Virus record (IMG/VR): IMGVR_UViG_3300032323_003820
Location: 1-64,000 of that record
Origin: a virus
Reading direction: 5' to 3' (one strand)
DNA: 64,000 nucleotides
Shown here: in pieces, positions 9,489 to 18,884 of the stretch
Layout of the letters: the number at the start of each line of letters is the position of its first letter
Numbering within the stretch: the stretch's first letter is position 1
Made by a program: the position numbers and the translations under genes
The notes under the pieces: model-generated
Seen by the model: only the letters and a program-made list of their open reading frames with translations
What the model was told of the DNA's origin: nothing
The model's database searches: none

Positions 9489-10186
9489 TAAATTTACCTG
9501 TAGAGAAACTTTTGTTCATTGATATTGAAACAGTTGGATGTGCCTCGACCTTATCTGATTTGAAAAAAAATGATGATAAGTTGTATTCACTATTTGAACA
9601 TTATGAGTCTTGGTTTAAAAAAAGGTTTCCTGAGGATTCTAATCTAACTTTGGACGAACTCTTCATTTCGAGGAGTGCATTAGTCCCTGAATTCAATAGA
9701 ATTGTTTGTGTATGTTTGGGACTTGTAGATATGAAAGGAAACTTTAAGACAACTGTCATCTCGAATACCGATGAAAAAAAATTACTTGAGGATGTTAAAA
9801 AAACATTGGTAAAGTGTGGCGAAATGGGATATTGGTTATGTGGTCATAATGTTAAGAATTTTGATATTCCTGTGTTAGGGAAAAGGATGGTTATCAATGG
9901 ATTGATGCCACCTAAAATTTTACCTTCTTTCGATACAAAGCCGTGGGAAGTTAAAGCCATAGATACAAGAGATGTTTGGCAGTTTGGACAATACGCCTCT
10001 ATATCCACATTAGACTTAATGTGTGGTGTGATGGGTGTTAAGTCATCTAAATCAGAAGATATGGATGGTTCTAAAGTTCACGACAACTTTTGGAATAAAA
10101 AAGATTATAATAAAATAAACGAATATTGCGAGAAAGACGTTCAAGTTTTATATAACGTAGTATCAAAATTTATAAATTTAAAGTAA
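9485..10186 (+). CDS. DnaQ/PolB-like 3'-5' exonuclease
   Basis: 233 residues with the three exonuclease motifs of the DEDD superfamily: Exo I DIET (D13, E15), Exo II CGHNVKNFDIP (about 120-130) and Exo III YCEKDV (214-219). The Y-x3-D spacing makes it DEDDy type. It resembles the stand-alone 'PolB exonuclease 2' family. It would trim single-stranded 3' ends in replication or repair, or degrade host nucleic acid. It overlaps both neighbours by 1-4 bp and so shares an operon with glycosyltransferases and the dUTPase, an odd mixture that suggests gene-by-gene insertion. Confidence 0.8.
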   Translation: MINLPVEKLLFIDIETVGCASTLSDLKKNDDKLYSLFEHYESWFKKRFPEDSNLTLDELFISRSALVPEFNRIVCVCLGLVDMKGNFKTTVISNTDEKKLLEDVKKTLVKCGEMGYWLCGHNVKNFDIPVLGKRMVINGLMPPKILPSFDTKPWEVKAIDTRDVWQFGQYASISTLDLMCGVMGVKSSKSEDMDGSKVHDNFWNKKDYNKINEYCEKDVQVLYNVVSKFINLK

Positions 10187-10788
10187 TGGACCAAGAACTA
10201 TTCAATTTAGTACAAAAAGAATTTGATAGACTTAAAAAAAATTATGGCATTGGTGATGCGGAACTCAAAGAAGACGACATTGAAAACATATTAGGGATTT
10301 CTGTCGATGAACTTGAAAAAGAATATGCATCCAACAGTCACAAACACACACTTGAAATAGAATCAATTCATCCTGATAGTGTTATCCCAAAGTATGCTTT
10401 TGAGTCCGATTCAGGATTTGACCTTTGTTCTGTCGAAGAAATTACTATACCCCCTATGGGAAGAGCTCTAGTTCCTACAGGATTAAAATTTGGAATTCCT
10501 GAATTAACTGAAATTCAAATAAGACCCAAAAGTGGTTTAGCAATTAATCAAGGTCTCACTGTTTTGAACACACCTGGAACCGTTGATTCAGGATATAATG
10601 GTGAAATCAAAGTTATTGTTTTCAATACTTCCTCAAACGCTTGTACCATAAAAAAAGGGATGAAAGTTGCCCAAGCAGTCTTATGTCCTGTTTTTTCAGG
10701 TAAGTTTGTAACATTAGAAAAAGTTAATAAAATTGGAGAAAAAGATAGAGGAGAAAATGGATTCGGGAGTACCGGTTTAAATTTATAA
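10186..10788 (+). CDS. dut: dUTP diphosphatase with N-terminal helical extension
   Basis: 200 residues. All five trimeric dUTPase motifs are present: SGFDLCS (76-82), RPKSGLA (113-119), GTVDSGYNGEI (131-141), GMKVAQAV (158-165) and the C-terminal RGENGFGSTG (188-197). It hydrolyses dUTP to dUMP, keeping uracil out of phage DNA and feeding dTMP synthesis. The first 55 residues or so are an extra charged helical extension not found in the minimal enzyme. The start codon overlaps the exonuclease stop. Confidence 0.95.
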   Translation: MDQELFNLVQKEFDRLKKNYGIGDAELKEDDIENILGISVDELEKEYASNSHKHTLEIESIHPDSVIPKYAFESDSGFDLCSVEEITIPPMGRALVPTGLKFGIPELTEIQIRPKSGLAINQGLTVLNTPGTVDSGYNGEIKVIVFNTSSNACTIKKGMKVAQAVLCPVFSGKFVTLEKVNKIGEKDRGENGFGSTGLNL

Positions 10789-10792
10789 TTTT

Positions 10793-12430
10793 ATGTCGTT
10801 AACAATTGGATTTTCAACAAGGAAGGCAAACCCTGAATTTGTGGAGTATTTGAAAAAAAGTTCAGGATTTAAAAAAGTTCAAGTAATTGAAAAAATTAAC
10901 AATGGTGAAAAATCGCTCAGTCAAGTATATAACGAAATATTAACTGAGTCGGAAAATGACATAGTTGTTCTTTGTCATGATGATATCTATTTTGACACGC
11001 CATCTTGGTATTATAAAATTGTAAAACATTTTGAAAAAACTGATTTTGGTATTTTAGGTGTTGCAGGAACAACAGATTTATCAGAAACGGGACAATGGTG
11101 GGACCCAAAAAAAAGAAAAAATATGGTTGGAATAGTCAACCACGAAAACGGAGGAAAAAAATGGGAATCAAAGTACTCCGAGAATTCAAATAACTCGGTT
11201 ATCCCAACAATTATTGTCGATGGTTTATTCATAGCCATCAACAAGAAAAGATTAAACTCAGGATTTATAGAAGAATTCGAAGGATTCCATTTTTATGACT
11301 TATCATTTTGTTTAGAAAATTTTTTGAAAGGAACTAAAGTTGGTGTCATAACAAATATCAGAATTACACACAGGTCTATCGGGATGACCAATGAACAATG
11401 GGAACAAAACAAAATAAAGTTTGTTGAAAAATACAAAACTAACTTACCTGTAAAAGTACCATTCAATGTTGATAAAAAAATAAAAGTTTTAATCGGGTGT
11501 TTGTTCTTTCGAAATTTTACGGGTTCCGAACTTTATGTTTATGAGTTAGCAAAAAACCTAATTAAATTAAATTGCGACGTTACAATAATCTCGCAAATAG
11601 GGGGACCTCTGACAGATATGGCAAAAAGATTAGCAATAAAATGTGTATCTTTTGAACAGGCTCCAGGATTTAAACTAGGAGACGGTAAATGGGAATTCAA
11701 TGGTATTAATGGAATTGAAACATCAAAACCGAATGTGATGTATAAAGTATCAGATGTAAATTTCGATTTGATTCATATACAGCACAAACCAGTTGCAGAA
11801 AGATTATGTGAATTTTACCCTGACATTGATAAAATCTACACAATACATTCAGAAGTAATAGAACTCGAACACCCAATTAAACATCCGTCAATAAAAAAAT
11901 ATATTGCAATCAGACCCGAAATAAAAAACTACATAGTAAATGATTTCGAAATCCCTGAAGAAATGGTTGAAGTCATATATAATCCTGTTGATAACGAAAA
12001 ATTTAAACCTAAACAAGGTCAGACTAAACCTTCTTTACTTTTTGTTGGGACTATTGACTACTTGAGGAGAGAAACCATCATGGATTTATTAGAATATACC
12101 AAACAAAACAATAAGGAACTTTGGTTGATGGGAGAAGATAAGAGTAACTATCTTTCTATTCTGCAAGAACAACCGAATGTTAAATATTTTAAACCATCTT
12201 GGGGAGTTGAATCCTTGATTAATCAGTGTGAAGAAACTGCAGGTATTCAATTGGGAAGAACTACCATCGAAAGTTGGATGTGTGGTAAACCAAGTTGGAT
12301 ATATACCGTCAACTCAATCGGAAATATTGTTTCCAAAAATAAACATGAACCACCTAACGATTTAGAAAAATATTATTCGAAAAATGTTTCTTCTGAAATA
12401 AAAAAAGAATATCTTAAAATTCTATTATGA
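10793..12430 (+). CDS. Two-domain glycosyltransferase (GT-A plus GT4-like GT-B)
   Basis: 545 residues. Residues 1 to about 225 are a GT2-like GT-A domain with CHDDIYF (acidic motif at 62-64) and a late HFYDLSFCL segment typical of the catalytic base region. Residues about 230-545 are a second, GT-B domain (KVLIGCLFFRNFTGSELYV; LLFVGTIDYLRR; LGRTTIESWMCGKPSW). Such fusions can add two sugars in succession. The stop overlaps the following GT2 gene by 4 bp. Confidence 0.8.
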   Translation: MSLTIGFSTRKANPEFVEYLKKSSGFKKVQVIEKINNGEKSLSQVYNEILTESENDIVVLCHDDIYFDTPSWYYKIVKHFEKTDFGILGVAGTTDLSETGQWWDPKKRKNMVGIVNHENGGKKWESKYSENSNNSVIPTIIVDGLFIAINKKRLNSGFIEEFEGFHFYDLSFCLENFLKGTKVGVITNIRITHRSIGMTNEQWEQNKIKFVEKYKTNLPVKVPFNVDKKIKVLIGCLFFRNFTGSELYVYELAKNLIKLNCDVTIISQIGGPLTDMAKRLAIKCVSFEQAPGFKLGDGKWEFNGINGIETSKPNVMYKVSDVNFDLIHIQHKPVAERLCEFYPDIDKIYTIHSEVIELEHPIKHPSIKKYIAIRPEIKNYIVNDFEIPEEMVEVIYNPVDNEKFKPKQGQTKPSLLFVGTIDYLRRETIMDLLEYTKQNNKELWLMGEDKSNYLSILQEQPNVKYFKPSWGVESLINQCEETAGIQLGRTTIESWMCGKPSWIYTVNSIGNIVSKNKHEPPNDLEKYYSKNVSSEIKKEYLKILL

Positions 12431-13140
12431 CAATATTAACTACTTCCTATAATTGTGCGGAATACATTGAAAAATGTTTAAATAGTATTCGAACCCAAAC
12501 CTATACCGATTTTAAATGCTACATCACCGATGACTTATCTACTGACAACACAAGAGAAGTTGTGAAAAAAGTAATCGATGGAGACGATAGATTTATCCTT
12601 ATAGAAAATGAAAAAAAAATGTATCAAGCAGGGAATTATGATAATGTAATAAGAAATTTGAATTTGGATGGTAATGAAATTTGTGTAGAAGTTGATGGTG
12701 ACGATTGGTTACCAAACTCAGGTGTCTTTCAAAAAATAAATGATGTCTATAGTAAAGGTGATGTATGGTTGACTAGTGGTTCATTCAAATATCATGATGG
12801 AAGAAAGGGATTTGCAAATCCACCAACCACTGATATTGACGTTAGAAAACAGGTTTTCACTTTATCACACCTAAGAACATGGAAAGCATGGTTATGGAAT
12901 AAAATAGACCCAAGAGATTTGAGAGACGAAAACAATCAATACTGGAATGTATCTGGTGATTTGGCGTTCATGTTTCCCATGTTTGAAATGTCCGGTATAG
13001 AACATTTTAAATTTTTGAATGATGTAAATTACGTATATAACGAGTCTAATCCCATAAACGAACACAAAGTGTATATGAATAGAGTAGTTAATACCACAAA
13101 TAAAATAAGAAATAAAAAACCATATAGTAAAATTATATGA
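12427..13140 (+). CDS. GT2 family glycosyltransferase
   Basis: 237 residues. It opens with TTSYNCAEYI, then ITDDLSTDNT (donor base contact) and the metal-binding VDGDDWL (89-95), a textbook GT2 GT-A layout. The short C-terminus lacks membrane helices, so it is soluble and probably acts on a lipid-linked or nucleotide sugar at the cytoplasmic face. It overlaps both neighbours by 4 bp in a continuous translation-coupled run. Confidence 0.85.
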   Translation: MTILTTSYNCAEYIEKCLNSIRTQTYTDFKCYITDDLSTDNTREVVKKVIDGDDRFILIENEKKMYQAGNYDNVIRNLNLDGNEICVEVDGDDWLPNSGVFQKINDVYSKGDVWLTSGSFKYHDGRKGFANPPTTDIDVRKQVFTLSHLRTWKAWLWNKIDPRDLRDENNQYWNVSGDLAFMFPMFEMSGIEHFKFLNDVNYVYNESNPINEHKVYMNRVVNTTNKIRNKKPYSKII

Positions 13141-13940
13141 TATACTGTGTTCTAAAAGGTGGACTGGCAAATATGATGTTTCAGATAGCCGCAACATACT
13201 CGTTTTCAATCGACTATAATACTGATTGTTCTTTTCCTAATTTGGACCACATGTTTAATTATCTTAATTCTGAAAAAACCTTCAACCCTAATTTATCACA
13301 TGCTGAGGAATATAATTTAATTTTCAAAAAACTGAAAAAAGTTTCACCCTTTCAAAATCTCAGGATGATTAATTTCCCTTTCGAATATACAAACCTTAAA
13401 TTACCGTATAATGAGGATGTAATAATCAACGGGTTCTTTCAAAGTGAAAAATATTTCAAACACAATAGAGAAAAGATATTGGAATTATTTGAACCTGATA
13501 ATTTAATAAAAGAAATTATAGAACAGAAATATGAAACCCTTTTAACGAAGAAAACAACTGCAATCCATGTCAGGAGAGGAGATTATCTAAAATTCCCCCA
13601 CCTCCATCCGTTTCAGGGTTATGATTATTACTCAAACGCAATCAATGAGTTAAAATCAGATACCGAAACTTTCTTAATTTTTAGTGATGATATTGAGTGG
13701 TGTAAAAATAATTTCAAGGGTGACGAGTACTATTTTGTGGAAAATGAAAAAGATTATGTTGAATTATATTTGATGTCTATGTGTAAAAATAATATAATTA
13801 GTAATTCATCTTTTTCATGGTGGGGAGCGTGGATGAATAAAAATTATAACAAAAAAGTAATCGGGCCAAAAAATTGGTTCGGTTCATCAATGACACTCAA
13901 GGCGGATGATATCATACCTTTAGAGTGGATAAAACTTTAG
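13137..13940 (+). CDS. GT11-like alpha-1,2-fucosyltransferase
   Basis: 267 residues with the GT11 signature set: N-terminal GGLANMMFQ (8-16), HVRRGDY (144-150) and SNSSFSWWGAW (222-232). Members transfer L-fucose from GDP-fucose in alpha-1,2 linkage to a terminal galactose in O-antigens and capsules. A GDP-mannose 4,6-dehydratase is encoded downstream (21304), which fits a GDP-sugar donor. The substrate of this enzyme is unknown. Confidence 0.85.
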   Translation: MIYCVLKGGLANMMFQIAATYSFSIDYNTDCSFPNLDHMFNYLNSEKTFNPNLSHAEEYNLIFKKLKKVSPFQNLRMINFPFEYTNLKLPYNEDVIINGFFQSEKYFKHNREKILELFEPDNLIKEIIEQKYETLLTKKTTAIHVRRGDYLKFPHLHPFQGYDYYSNAINELKSDTETFLIFSDDIEWCKNNFKGDEYYFVENEKDYVELYLMSMCKNNIISNSSFSWWGAWMNKNYNKKVIGPKNWFGSSMTLKADDIIPLEWIKL

Positions 13941-13946
13941 TAGAAA

Positions 13947-14801
13947 ATGAAAACATTTTATAGTATTTCGCCCACACACGGTTGGGGATATGGATACGGT
14001 TTTTTTTCAAATTATAGAATTTGTTTAGAGCAACTGATTCATTACGAAAATACAAATGTTTCTGCAACACCATACATAGATTGGACTAGAACAACATGGG
14101 CCGAGGGATTTAATCCTTTCAAATCAACTGATTTCAATTTTACCTACAATCCATTTGATTTGTGGTTTGACCAAGAAATACCCTCTGAATTCGACACAAT
14201 TAAAAAATTTAGTTTGAGTCTAAGAGAGCCCTTAATTAATCACAGTAAAGATTATTTTCATGAAAAAGAAAGTCTTGGAATGCAAAAAACTGTTGATAAG
14301 AAGTATATGAAAGTAAAAAAGAACATTTTGGATAAAGTTGAGGAAATTTATAAAAATGAATTGGAAGGTCACGTTGTTTTGGGAGTCATGGCAAGGGGAA
14401 CTGAGTATAAATTTTACCACCCAAAGTATGGTGTCTTTGGTATAGAAGATTATATTAAAGAAATAAAAAAAATATTAGATGAAAATACTGATATTACAAA
14501 AATTTTTATAACTAGTGAAGAGTCTCGCTATATAGATGAGTTTAAAAAACATTTTCCTTCATCATATTCCGTTCCTGATGTTTTTAGGAGGACAGACGAA
14601 ACAGACGAATACATGAAAAGAACACACTGTTGGATGAACGTAAGTGAAAAAAGGGAAAACCATTGTAAATTGTTAGGAGAAGAAACAATAATTCAAACAA
14701 AATTACTTTCTAAGTGTGACTATCTATTCGGAATACATACCGGTATTTTTTGTGGGGCCATACTTTGGAATGAAAACATAAAAAAAATATTCAAAATATG
14801 A
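13947..14801 (+). CDS. NodZ/GT23-like putative fucosyltransferase, copy A
   Basis: 284 residues, paralogous to the gene at 16143-17033. The N-terminus has GYGYGFFSNYRICLE, the middle VLGVMARGTEY (about 144-154, at the place of the HxRRxD donor loop of GT11/GT23 enzymes) and the C-terminal part RRTDETDEY, ETIIQTKLLSKCDYLFG and HTGIFCGA. This layout resembles the fucosyltransferase GT-B superfamily (GT23, GT65, GT68), but the arginine pair is reduced to A-R-G, so activity is inferred, not shown. It is followed by a four-codon remnant (MKK-stop at 14799). Confidence 0.55.
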   Translation: MKTFYSISPTHGWGYGYGFFSNYRICLEQLIHYENTNVSATPYIDWTRTTWAEGFNPFKSTDFNFTYNPFDLWFDQEIPSEFDTIKKFSLSLREPLINHSKDYFHEKESLGMQKTVDKKYMKVKKNILDKVEEIYKNELEGHVVLGVMARGTEYKFYHPKYGVFGIEDYIKEIKKILDENTDITKIFITSEESRYIDEFKKHFPSSYSVPDVFRRTDETDEYMKRTHCWMNVSEKRENHCKLLGEETIIQTKLLSKCDYLFGIHTGIFCGAILWNENIKKIFKI

Positions 14802-14829
14802 AAAAGTAATTTGATAAAAAATTAAACTT

Positions 14830-15240
14830 ATGGAAAAAATATACTCAAAAAAAGAACCTGGCAAATTATTACATATAATTTACAGGAAAGAGGATATAAC
14901 TGATGATAGAATAGATATTGTTCCTGAAGAGAACTTTATCCAATGCTCCAGTTTGAATCTTAAAGAAGGAAAAACTTTCAAACCTCATAGACACGTATGG
15001 AAAGAGAGAACTAGAAATGTTATTGCTCAGGAGTCATGGGTTGTAATACAAGGAAAGGTTAAATGTATTTTTTATGATTTGGATGATGAAATTTTATCTG
15101 AACCAATTTTAAATGTCGGAGACGCAAGCTTTACATTAGAGGGTGGGCACAACTACCTTATTTTGGAAGATAATACTTTAGTTTATGAATATAAGACAGG
15201 CCCTTATGAAGGTCAAAAATCAGACAAAGAGTTTTTATAA
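14830..15240 (+). CDS. WbuC-like cupin protein
   Basis: 136 residues forming one cupin barrel. It carries KPHRHVWKERT (metal-binding His pair at the start of cupin motif 1), WVVIQGKVKCIFYD and the WbuC-type ending YEYKTGPYEG. WbuC proteins lie in O-antigen clusters and have no firmly known reaction; a sugar isomerase or epimerase-like role is suspected. Its place between glycan genes agrees. Confidence 0.65.
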   Translation: MEKIYSKKEPGKLLHIIYRKEDITDDRIDIVPEENFIQCSSLNLKEGKTFKPHRHVWKERTRNVIAQESWVVIQGKVKCIFYDLDDEILSEPILNVGDASFTLEGGHNYLILEDNTLVYEYKTGPYEGQKSDKEFL

Positions 15241-15252
15241 AAAAAGTAAAAT

Positions 15253-16098
15253 ATGATGGATAACAAAAAACCGTTTGCTAAAAATTTAATTAACTATAGA
15301 AAAAGAATTCATAGTCAAACAATTGAGGATGGCATAATAGAGGGCATATTTGATAATATAGGAACGACAAATAAATATTTTATTGAATTCGGTGCGTGGG
15401 ATGGAGTCAAACTCTCAAATACCGCTAATTTAAGAATTAATGAGGGTTGGGATGGTCTTCTACTAGAAGGAAACAAACAAAAAGCAGATAAATTAGACTA
15501 TATTAAACATGCTTTTTTGACAGCTGAAAACATAAACCAACATTTTGAAAATAATGATGTACCAAAAACTTATGATTTATTATCTATAGATTTAGATGGT
15601 AACGATTACTGGATTTGGAAAGCTATTGATGAAAACAAATTCAAAGCTAGAGTTGTAATTGTTGAATTTAACTGTAATATACCAGACCAAACAGAATCAA
15701 TTGCAATAAAATACTCACCTGAATTAGATACAACTGTACCGTCCATAAATTATTATGGAGCTTCAATATCTGCCTTTAAAAAACTTGGTGAACTTAAAGG
15801 ATACTCTTTGATTTTTAGAGTTAACAATCATAATTTATTTTTCGTAGATACAAATCTATTACATGAAGAAGATATTGATATACCTCTCGAAATGTTTTTA
15901 AATAAAGAAATAAGTTACAAACAAGACCGCCAAGCTAAAAATGCAAATGAATTGAAAAATGTTTTCAATTATGATAAAAAATTATTACATGATGTTTTTA
16001 ATGGTGAAGACATGATTCCACATTGGAATGAATATGCAGATACTAGCATAACCATATGGTGGCCACAAAGATTCGATAAAGAATGGATAAAAGTATAA
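15253..16098 (+). CDS. FkbM-like SAM-dependent methyltransferase
   Basis: 281 residues. Motif I YFIEFGAWDGVKLSNT and acidic strand GLLLEGN are followed by the FkbM-type DLLSIDLDGNDYW, where the second acidic pair sits. The C-terminal 100 residues are an extra domain of unknown role. FkbM-type enzymes O-methylate sugars or polyketides, so capping or modification of a surface glycan is the likely job here. Confidence 0.65.
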   Translation: MMDNKKPFAKNLINYRKRIHSQTIEDGIIEGIFDNIGTTNKYFIEFGAWDGVKLSNTANLRINEGWDGLLLEGNKQKADKLDYIKHAFLTAENINQHFENNDVPKTYDLLSIDLDGNDYWIWKAIDENKFKARVVIVEFNCNIPDQTESIAIKYSPELDTTVPSINYYGASISAFKKLGELKGYSLIFRVNNHNLFFVDTNLLHEEDIDIPLEMFLNKEISYKQDRQAKNANELKNVFNYDKKLLHDVFNGEDMIPHWNEYADTSITIWWPQRFDKEWIKV

Positions 16099-16142
16099 TC
16101 AAATAATAACTTTTAAAAGAAAATAAAAAAAATATTTTAAAT

Positions 16143-17033
16143 ATGAAAAAATATTACACCATATCTCCTATTTGCAAACCAGATGGAATCGGAAGTGGTT
16201 TTTTTTCAAACTATAGAATATGTTTAGACAAACTAATTGATTTTCATCGAGCGAACCGAACTGAAAATGTTTATATAAATTGGGCGAATACTACTTTTGT
16301 TGATGGGTTCAATCCTACTATTCATTACGGTGAAATTATTGGTGGTGAAATGACTATCGATGATTCAAACAACCCATTCAATCATTGGTTTGAGCAAGAA
16401 AACCCATACGAACTTAATGTACCTGTTGATAATATCACAATATCTAATATGGAAAGGTCTCACAACATAAATGATTGTGTAGATTATTTTAATGACCCTT
16501 CATTGGAATTACAACAATTTGTTGATAGGAAATACATAAAAGTAAAAGACGAAATACAACAAAAAGTCGATTCAATATATCAAGAACATTTTAATGGTCA
16601 TACCGTTCTTGGTGTTATGTTAAGGGGTTCTGAATTTAATTATTGGCATGCAAATATATATGGACACCAAACTATTGATTCATACATTTCAGCAATAAAA
16701 AAAATACTTTTGGGAAATCCACAAATTACTAAACTATTCATAGTTAGTGATGAAACAGAATATGTAAATAAAACATCTGATGCATTCCCTTCATCATATT
16801 ATATTCCAAATATTTTCAGAAGAACAGATGAAACCGATGAGTATATAATAAGAGTTCACTGTTGGATGAACGTAAGTGAAAAAAGAGAAAACCATTGTAA
16901 ATCGTTAGGAGAAGAAACAATAATACAAACCAAATTATTATCGAAATGTGACTACCTATTTGGGAGACACTGTGGTATTATTGCGGGTGCTGTCCTTTGG
17001 AATGAAAACATAAAGAAACTATTCAGATTATGA
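16143..17033 (+). CDS. NodZ/GT23-like putative fucosyltransferase, copy B
   Basis: 296 residues. It shares with copy A the N-terminal GFFSNYRICL block, VLGVMLRGSEF (donor-loop position), RRTDETDEY, the block CWMNVSEKRENHCK and the last 40 residues. The middle third is much more divergent. An eight-residue loop (YGEIIGGE) is extra relative to copy A. Same uncertain function as copy A. Its stop overlaps a small stub open frame that restarts with MKKYYSMS. Confidence 0.55.
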   Translation: MKKYYTISPICKPDGIGSGFFSNYRICLDKLIDFHRANRTENVYINWANTTFVDGFNPTIHYGEIIGGEMTIDDSNNPFNHWFEQENPYELNVPVDNITISNMERSHNINDCVDYFNDPSLELQQFVDRKYIKVKDEIQQKVDSIYQEHFNGHTVLGVMLRGSEFNYWHANIYGHQTIDSYISAIKKILLGNPQITKLFIVSDETEYVNKTSDAFPSSYYIPNIFRRTDETDEYIIRVHCWMNVSEKRENHCKSLGEETIIQTKLLSKCDYLFGRHCGIIAGAVLWNENIKKLFRL

Positions 17034-17125
17034 AAAAGTATTACAGTATGTCTCTTACTTTCTATTGGAGGCACAATTGTTCAAAAAAAATAAAAACAGA
17101 CAAAAAAATTATTCAAAATGACTAA
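17030..17125 (+). pseudogene. Stub resembling the N-terminus of the NodZ-like paralogs
   Basis: A 31-codon frame whose first residues (MKKYYSMS) match the starts of the copies at 16143 (MKKYYTIS) and 13947 (MKTFYSIS), then diverges. It starts inside the stop of copy B and ends inside the next gene. Read as the decayed head of a third tandem copy; the similarity covers only about 8 residues, so chance remains possible. Confidence 0.35.
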
Positions 17126-17738
17126 TTTGATTCTAAACTCGGAAATGGTCTCGAAATGGTTTGCAGACAACGGTGATTACACACACAACATCAACTACGA
17201 TTTGAATGAAAATTCAACGATTATGGATTTGGGTGGATACACAGGAGTTTGGGCTCAACAAATGATTGACAAGTATAATCCGAACGTATACATATTAGAA
17301 CCAGTTCCCGTATTTCATGAAGGAATGGTCAGTAAATTTTCGAACAACAATAAGGTACGTTTAATGAATGTTGGTATTAGTACTGAAGATAAAGATGGAT
17401 TTATTTTTATGAGTGGTGATGGTACATCCTCTAATTTGAAAAATGGTCAGTCAATCAGTGTTAAGTTTAACTCTATTGAAACTGTTTTGGAAAAGTGGGG
17501 ATTAAACAAAATTGATTTAATACAAATTAATATTGAGGGTGATGAGTATCCAGTTTTAGAACATATGTTAAAGACAGGTTCAATAACTAGATTTAAAAAT
17601 GTCCAAATACAATTCCATTTAGGTATTGAAAATGATGTCGAAAGAAGAAATAAAATTCGCGAAGGGTTAATTAAAATTGGTTTTAAAAATAATTTTGATT
17701 ACCCATTTGTATGGGAATCTTGGACGAAAGAGATTTGA
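17118..17738 (+). CDS. FkbM family methyltransferase
   Basis: 206 residues. SAM-binding motif I is TIMDLGGYTGVWAQQ (about 34-48), followed by VYILEPVP (acidic strand 2), a mid-region SSNLKNG and the FkbM hallmark DLIQINIEGDEYPVLE. Typical FkbM domain length and order. It probably O-methylates a sugar in the glycan made by this island. Confidence 0.8.
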   Translation: MTNLILNSEMVSKWFADNGDYTHNINYDLNENSTIMDLGGYTGVWAQQMIDKYNPNVYILEPVPVFHEGMVSKFSNNNKVRLMNVGISTEDKDGFIFMSGDGTSSNLKNGQSISVKFNSIETVLEKWGLNKIDLIQINIEGDEYPVLEHMLKTGSITRFKNVQIQFHLGIENDVERRNKIREGLIKIGFKNNFDYPFVWESWTKEI

Positions 17739-17785
17739 TTATGACACAACGAAATATAATCTAAAATTATTGAAAATATAAAAAA

Positions 17786-18373
17786 ATGAAAAGAACACAA
17801 ATTATACAACATTTAATTAATAAATGTTCGGCAAAAAAATATCTCGAAATTGGTATGGGTGATGGGTTGAATTTTTATAATATATCATGCAATTACAAAG
17901 TTTCTGTAGACCCATCTGCAACAGTACCTGTAACATATAAACTAACCTCAGATGATTTTTTTTCACAGAACAATGAAATCTTTGATGTTATTTTTATCGA
18001 TGGATTACATATGGATGCTCAAGTCTACAGAGATATTATAAATTCTTTATCATGTTTATCTGAAGGTGGGTACATCGTTTGCCATGATTTGAGTCCGATG
18101 GAAGAAATAATACAAAGATATCCACAATCAAGTTTGAGTACAGATTGGACAGGTGATTGTTGGAAGGCTTGGGTAAAATTGAAAACAGAAAGAAGTGATT
18201 TGGACATGGTCGTAGTTGACACCGATTATGGTTGCGGAATAATTTCAAGAGGACACCAAGAATTGACAACCATAAATCAAGATTATACATGGGAATTACT
18301 AGACAAGAATAGAAAAAATCTATTAAATTTGATTTCAGTAGAAGAATTTTTATTAAAATATGAGTATAGGTAA
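17786..18373 (+). CDS. Class I SAM methyltransferase (Methyltransf_24-like)
   Basis: 195 residues. Motif I YLEIGMGDGLNF, post-I KVSVDPS, IDGLHMDAQVYRDI (the H-x-Y variant found in this family) and GGYIVCHDLSP at motif III. It overlaps the next gene by 14 bp. Substrate unknown; context suggests a sugar or glycan. Confidence 0.7.
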   Translation: MKRTQIIQHLINKCSAKKYLEIGMGDGLNFYNISCNYKVSVDPSATVPVTYKLTSDDFFSQNNEIFDVIFIDGLHMDAQVYRDIINSLSCLSEGGYIVCHDLSPMEEIIQRYPQSSLSTDWTGDCWKAWVKLKTERSDLDMVVVDTDYGCGIISRGHQELTTINQDYTWELLDKNRKNLLNLISVEEFLLKYEYR

Positions 18374-18884
18374 TGATGTTTTTATTGACAATGATATTGT
18401 TATAAAACAAAAAGATTATAATATTGGTGACCATGTTGCAATCGACAAAGGTTTTTATTGTACAGTAAATTTGAATATTGGAAGTTATACACATATATCG
18501 CCATATGTTACAATAATAGGTGGTAAGTCATCTTATTTTACTTGTAGAGGATTTAACAATATAATGGCCGGAGCTAGAATAATTTGCGGCTCAGATAGAT
18601 TTGATGACAGTGGTTTATTTGGGGCAATGATACCCAAAGAACTTAAAGGTAAGCAAATAATTGAACCTGTGATTATGGAAGAGTTCTCGAATATAGGGAC
18701 AAATGCAATTGTTCTTCCTGGTTCAATTTTGAGAAAAGGTGTATTATTAACTGCAGGAAGTCTATTAATGGGTGACACAGAAGAGTGGGGTGTATACAAA
18801 GGGAATCCAGCGGTTCTAGTTAAAAAAATCAATTCGGAGAAAATAATTCAAAATGCAAAAAAATTAGGATATGTCGAGAGTTAA
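18360..18884 (+). CDS. Hexapeptide-repeat (left-handed beta-helix) acyltransferase
   Basis: 174 residues with imperfect hexapeptide repeats (IGNDVF, IGDHVA, IGSYTH, IGTNAIVLPGSILRKGVLL) and the closing VYKGNPAVLVKKI typical of sugar O- or N-acetyltransferases (WbbJ/PglD type). Probably trimeric, using acetyl-CoA. With the aminotransferase at 20565 it could N-acylate an amino sugar; O-acetylation of the glycan is the alternative. It overlaps both neighbours by 14 bp. Confidence 0.8.
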   Translation: MSIGNDVFIDNDIVIKQKDYNIGDHVAIDKGFYCTVNLNIGSYTHISPYVTIIGGKSSYFTCRGFNNIMAGARIICGSDRFDDSGLFGAMIPKELKGKQIIEPVIMEEFSNIGTNAIVLPGSILRKGVLLTAGSLLMGDTEEWGVYKGNPAVLVKKINSEKIIQNAKKLGYVES

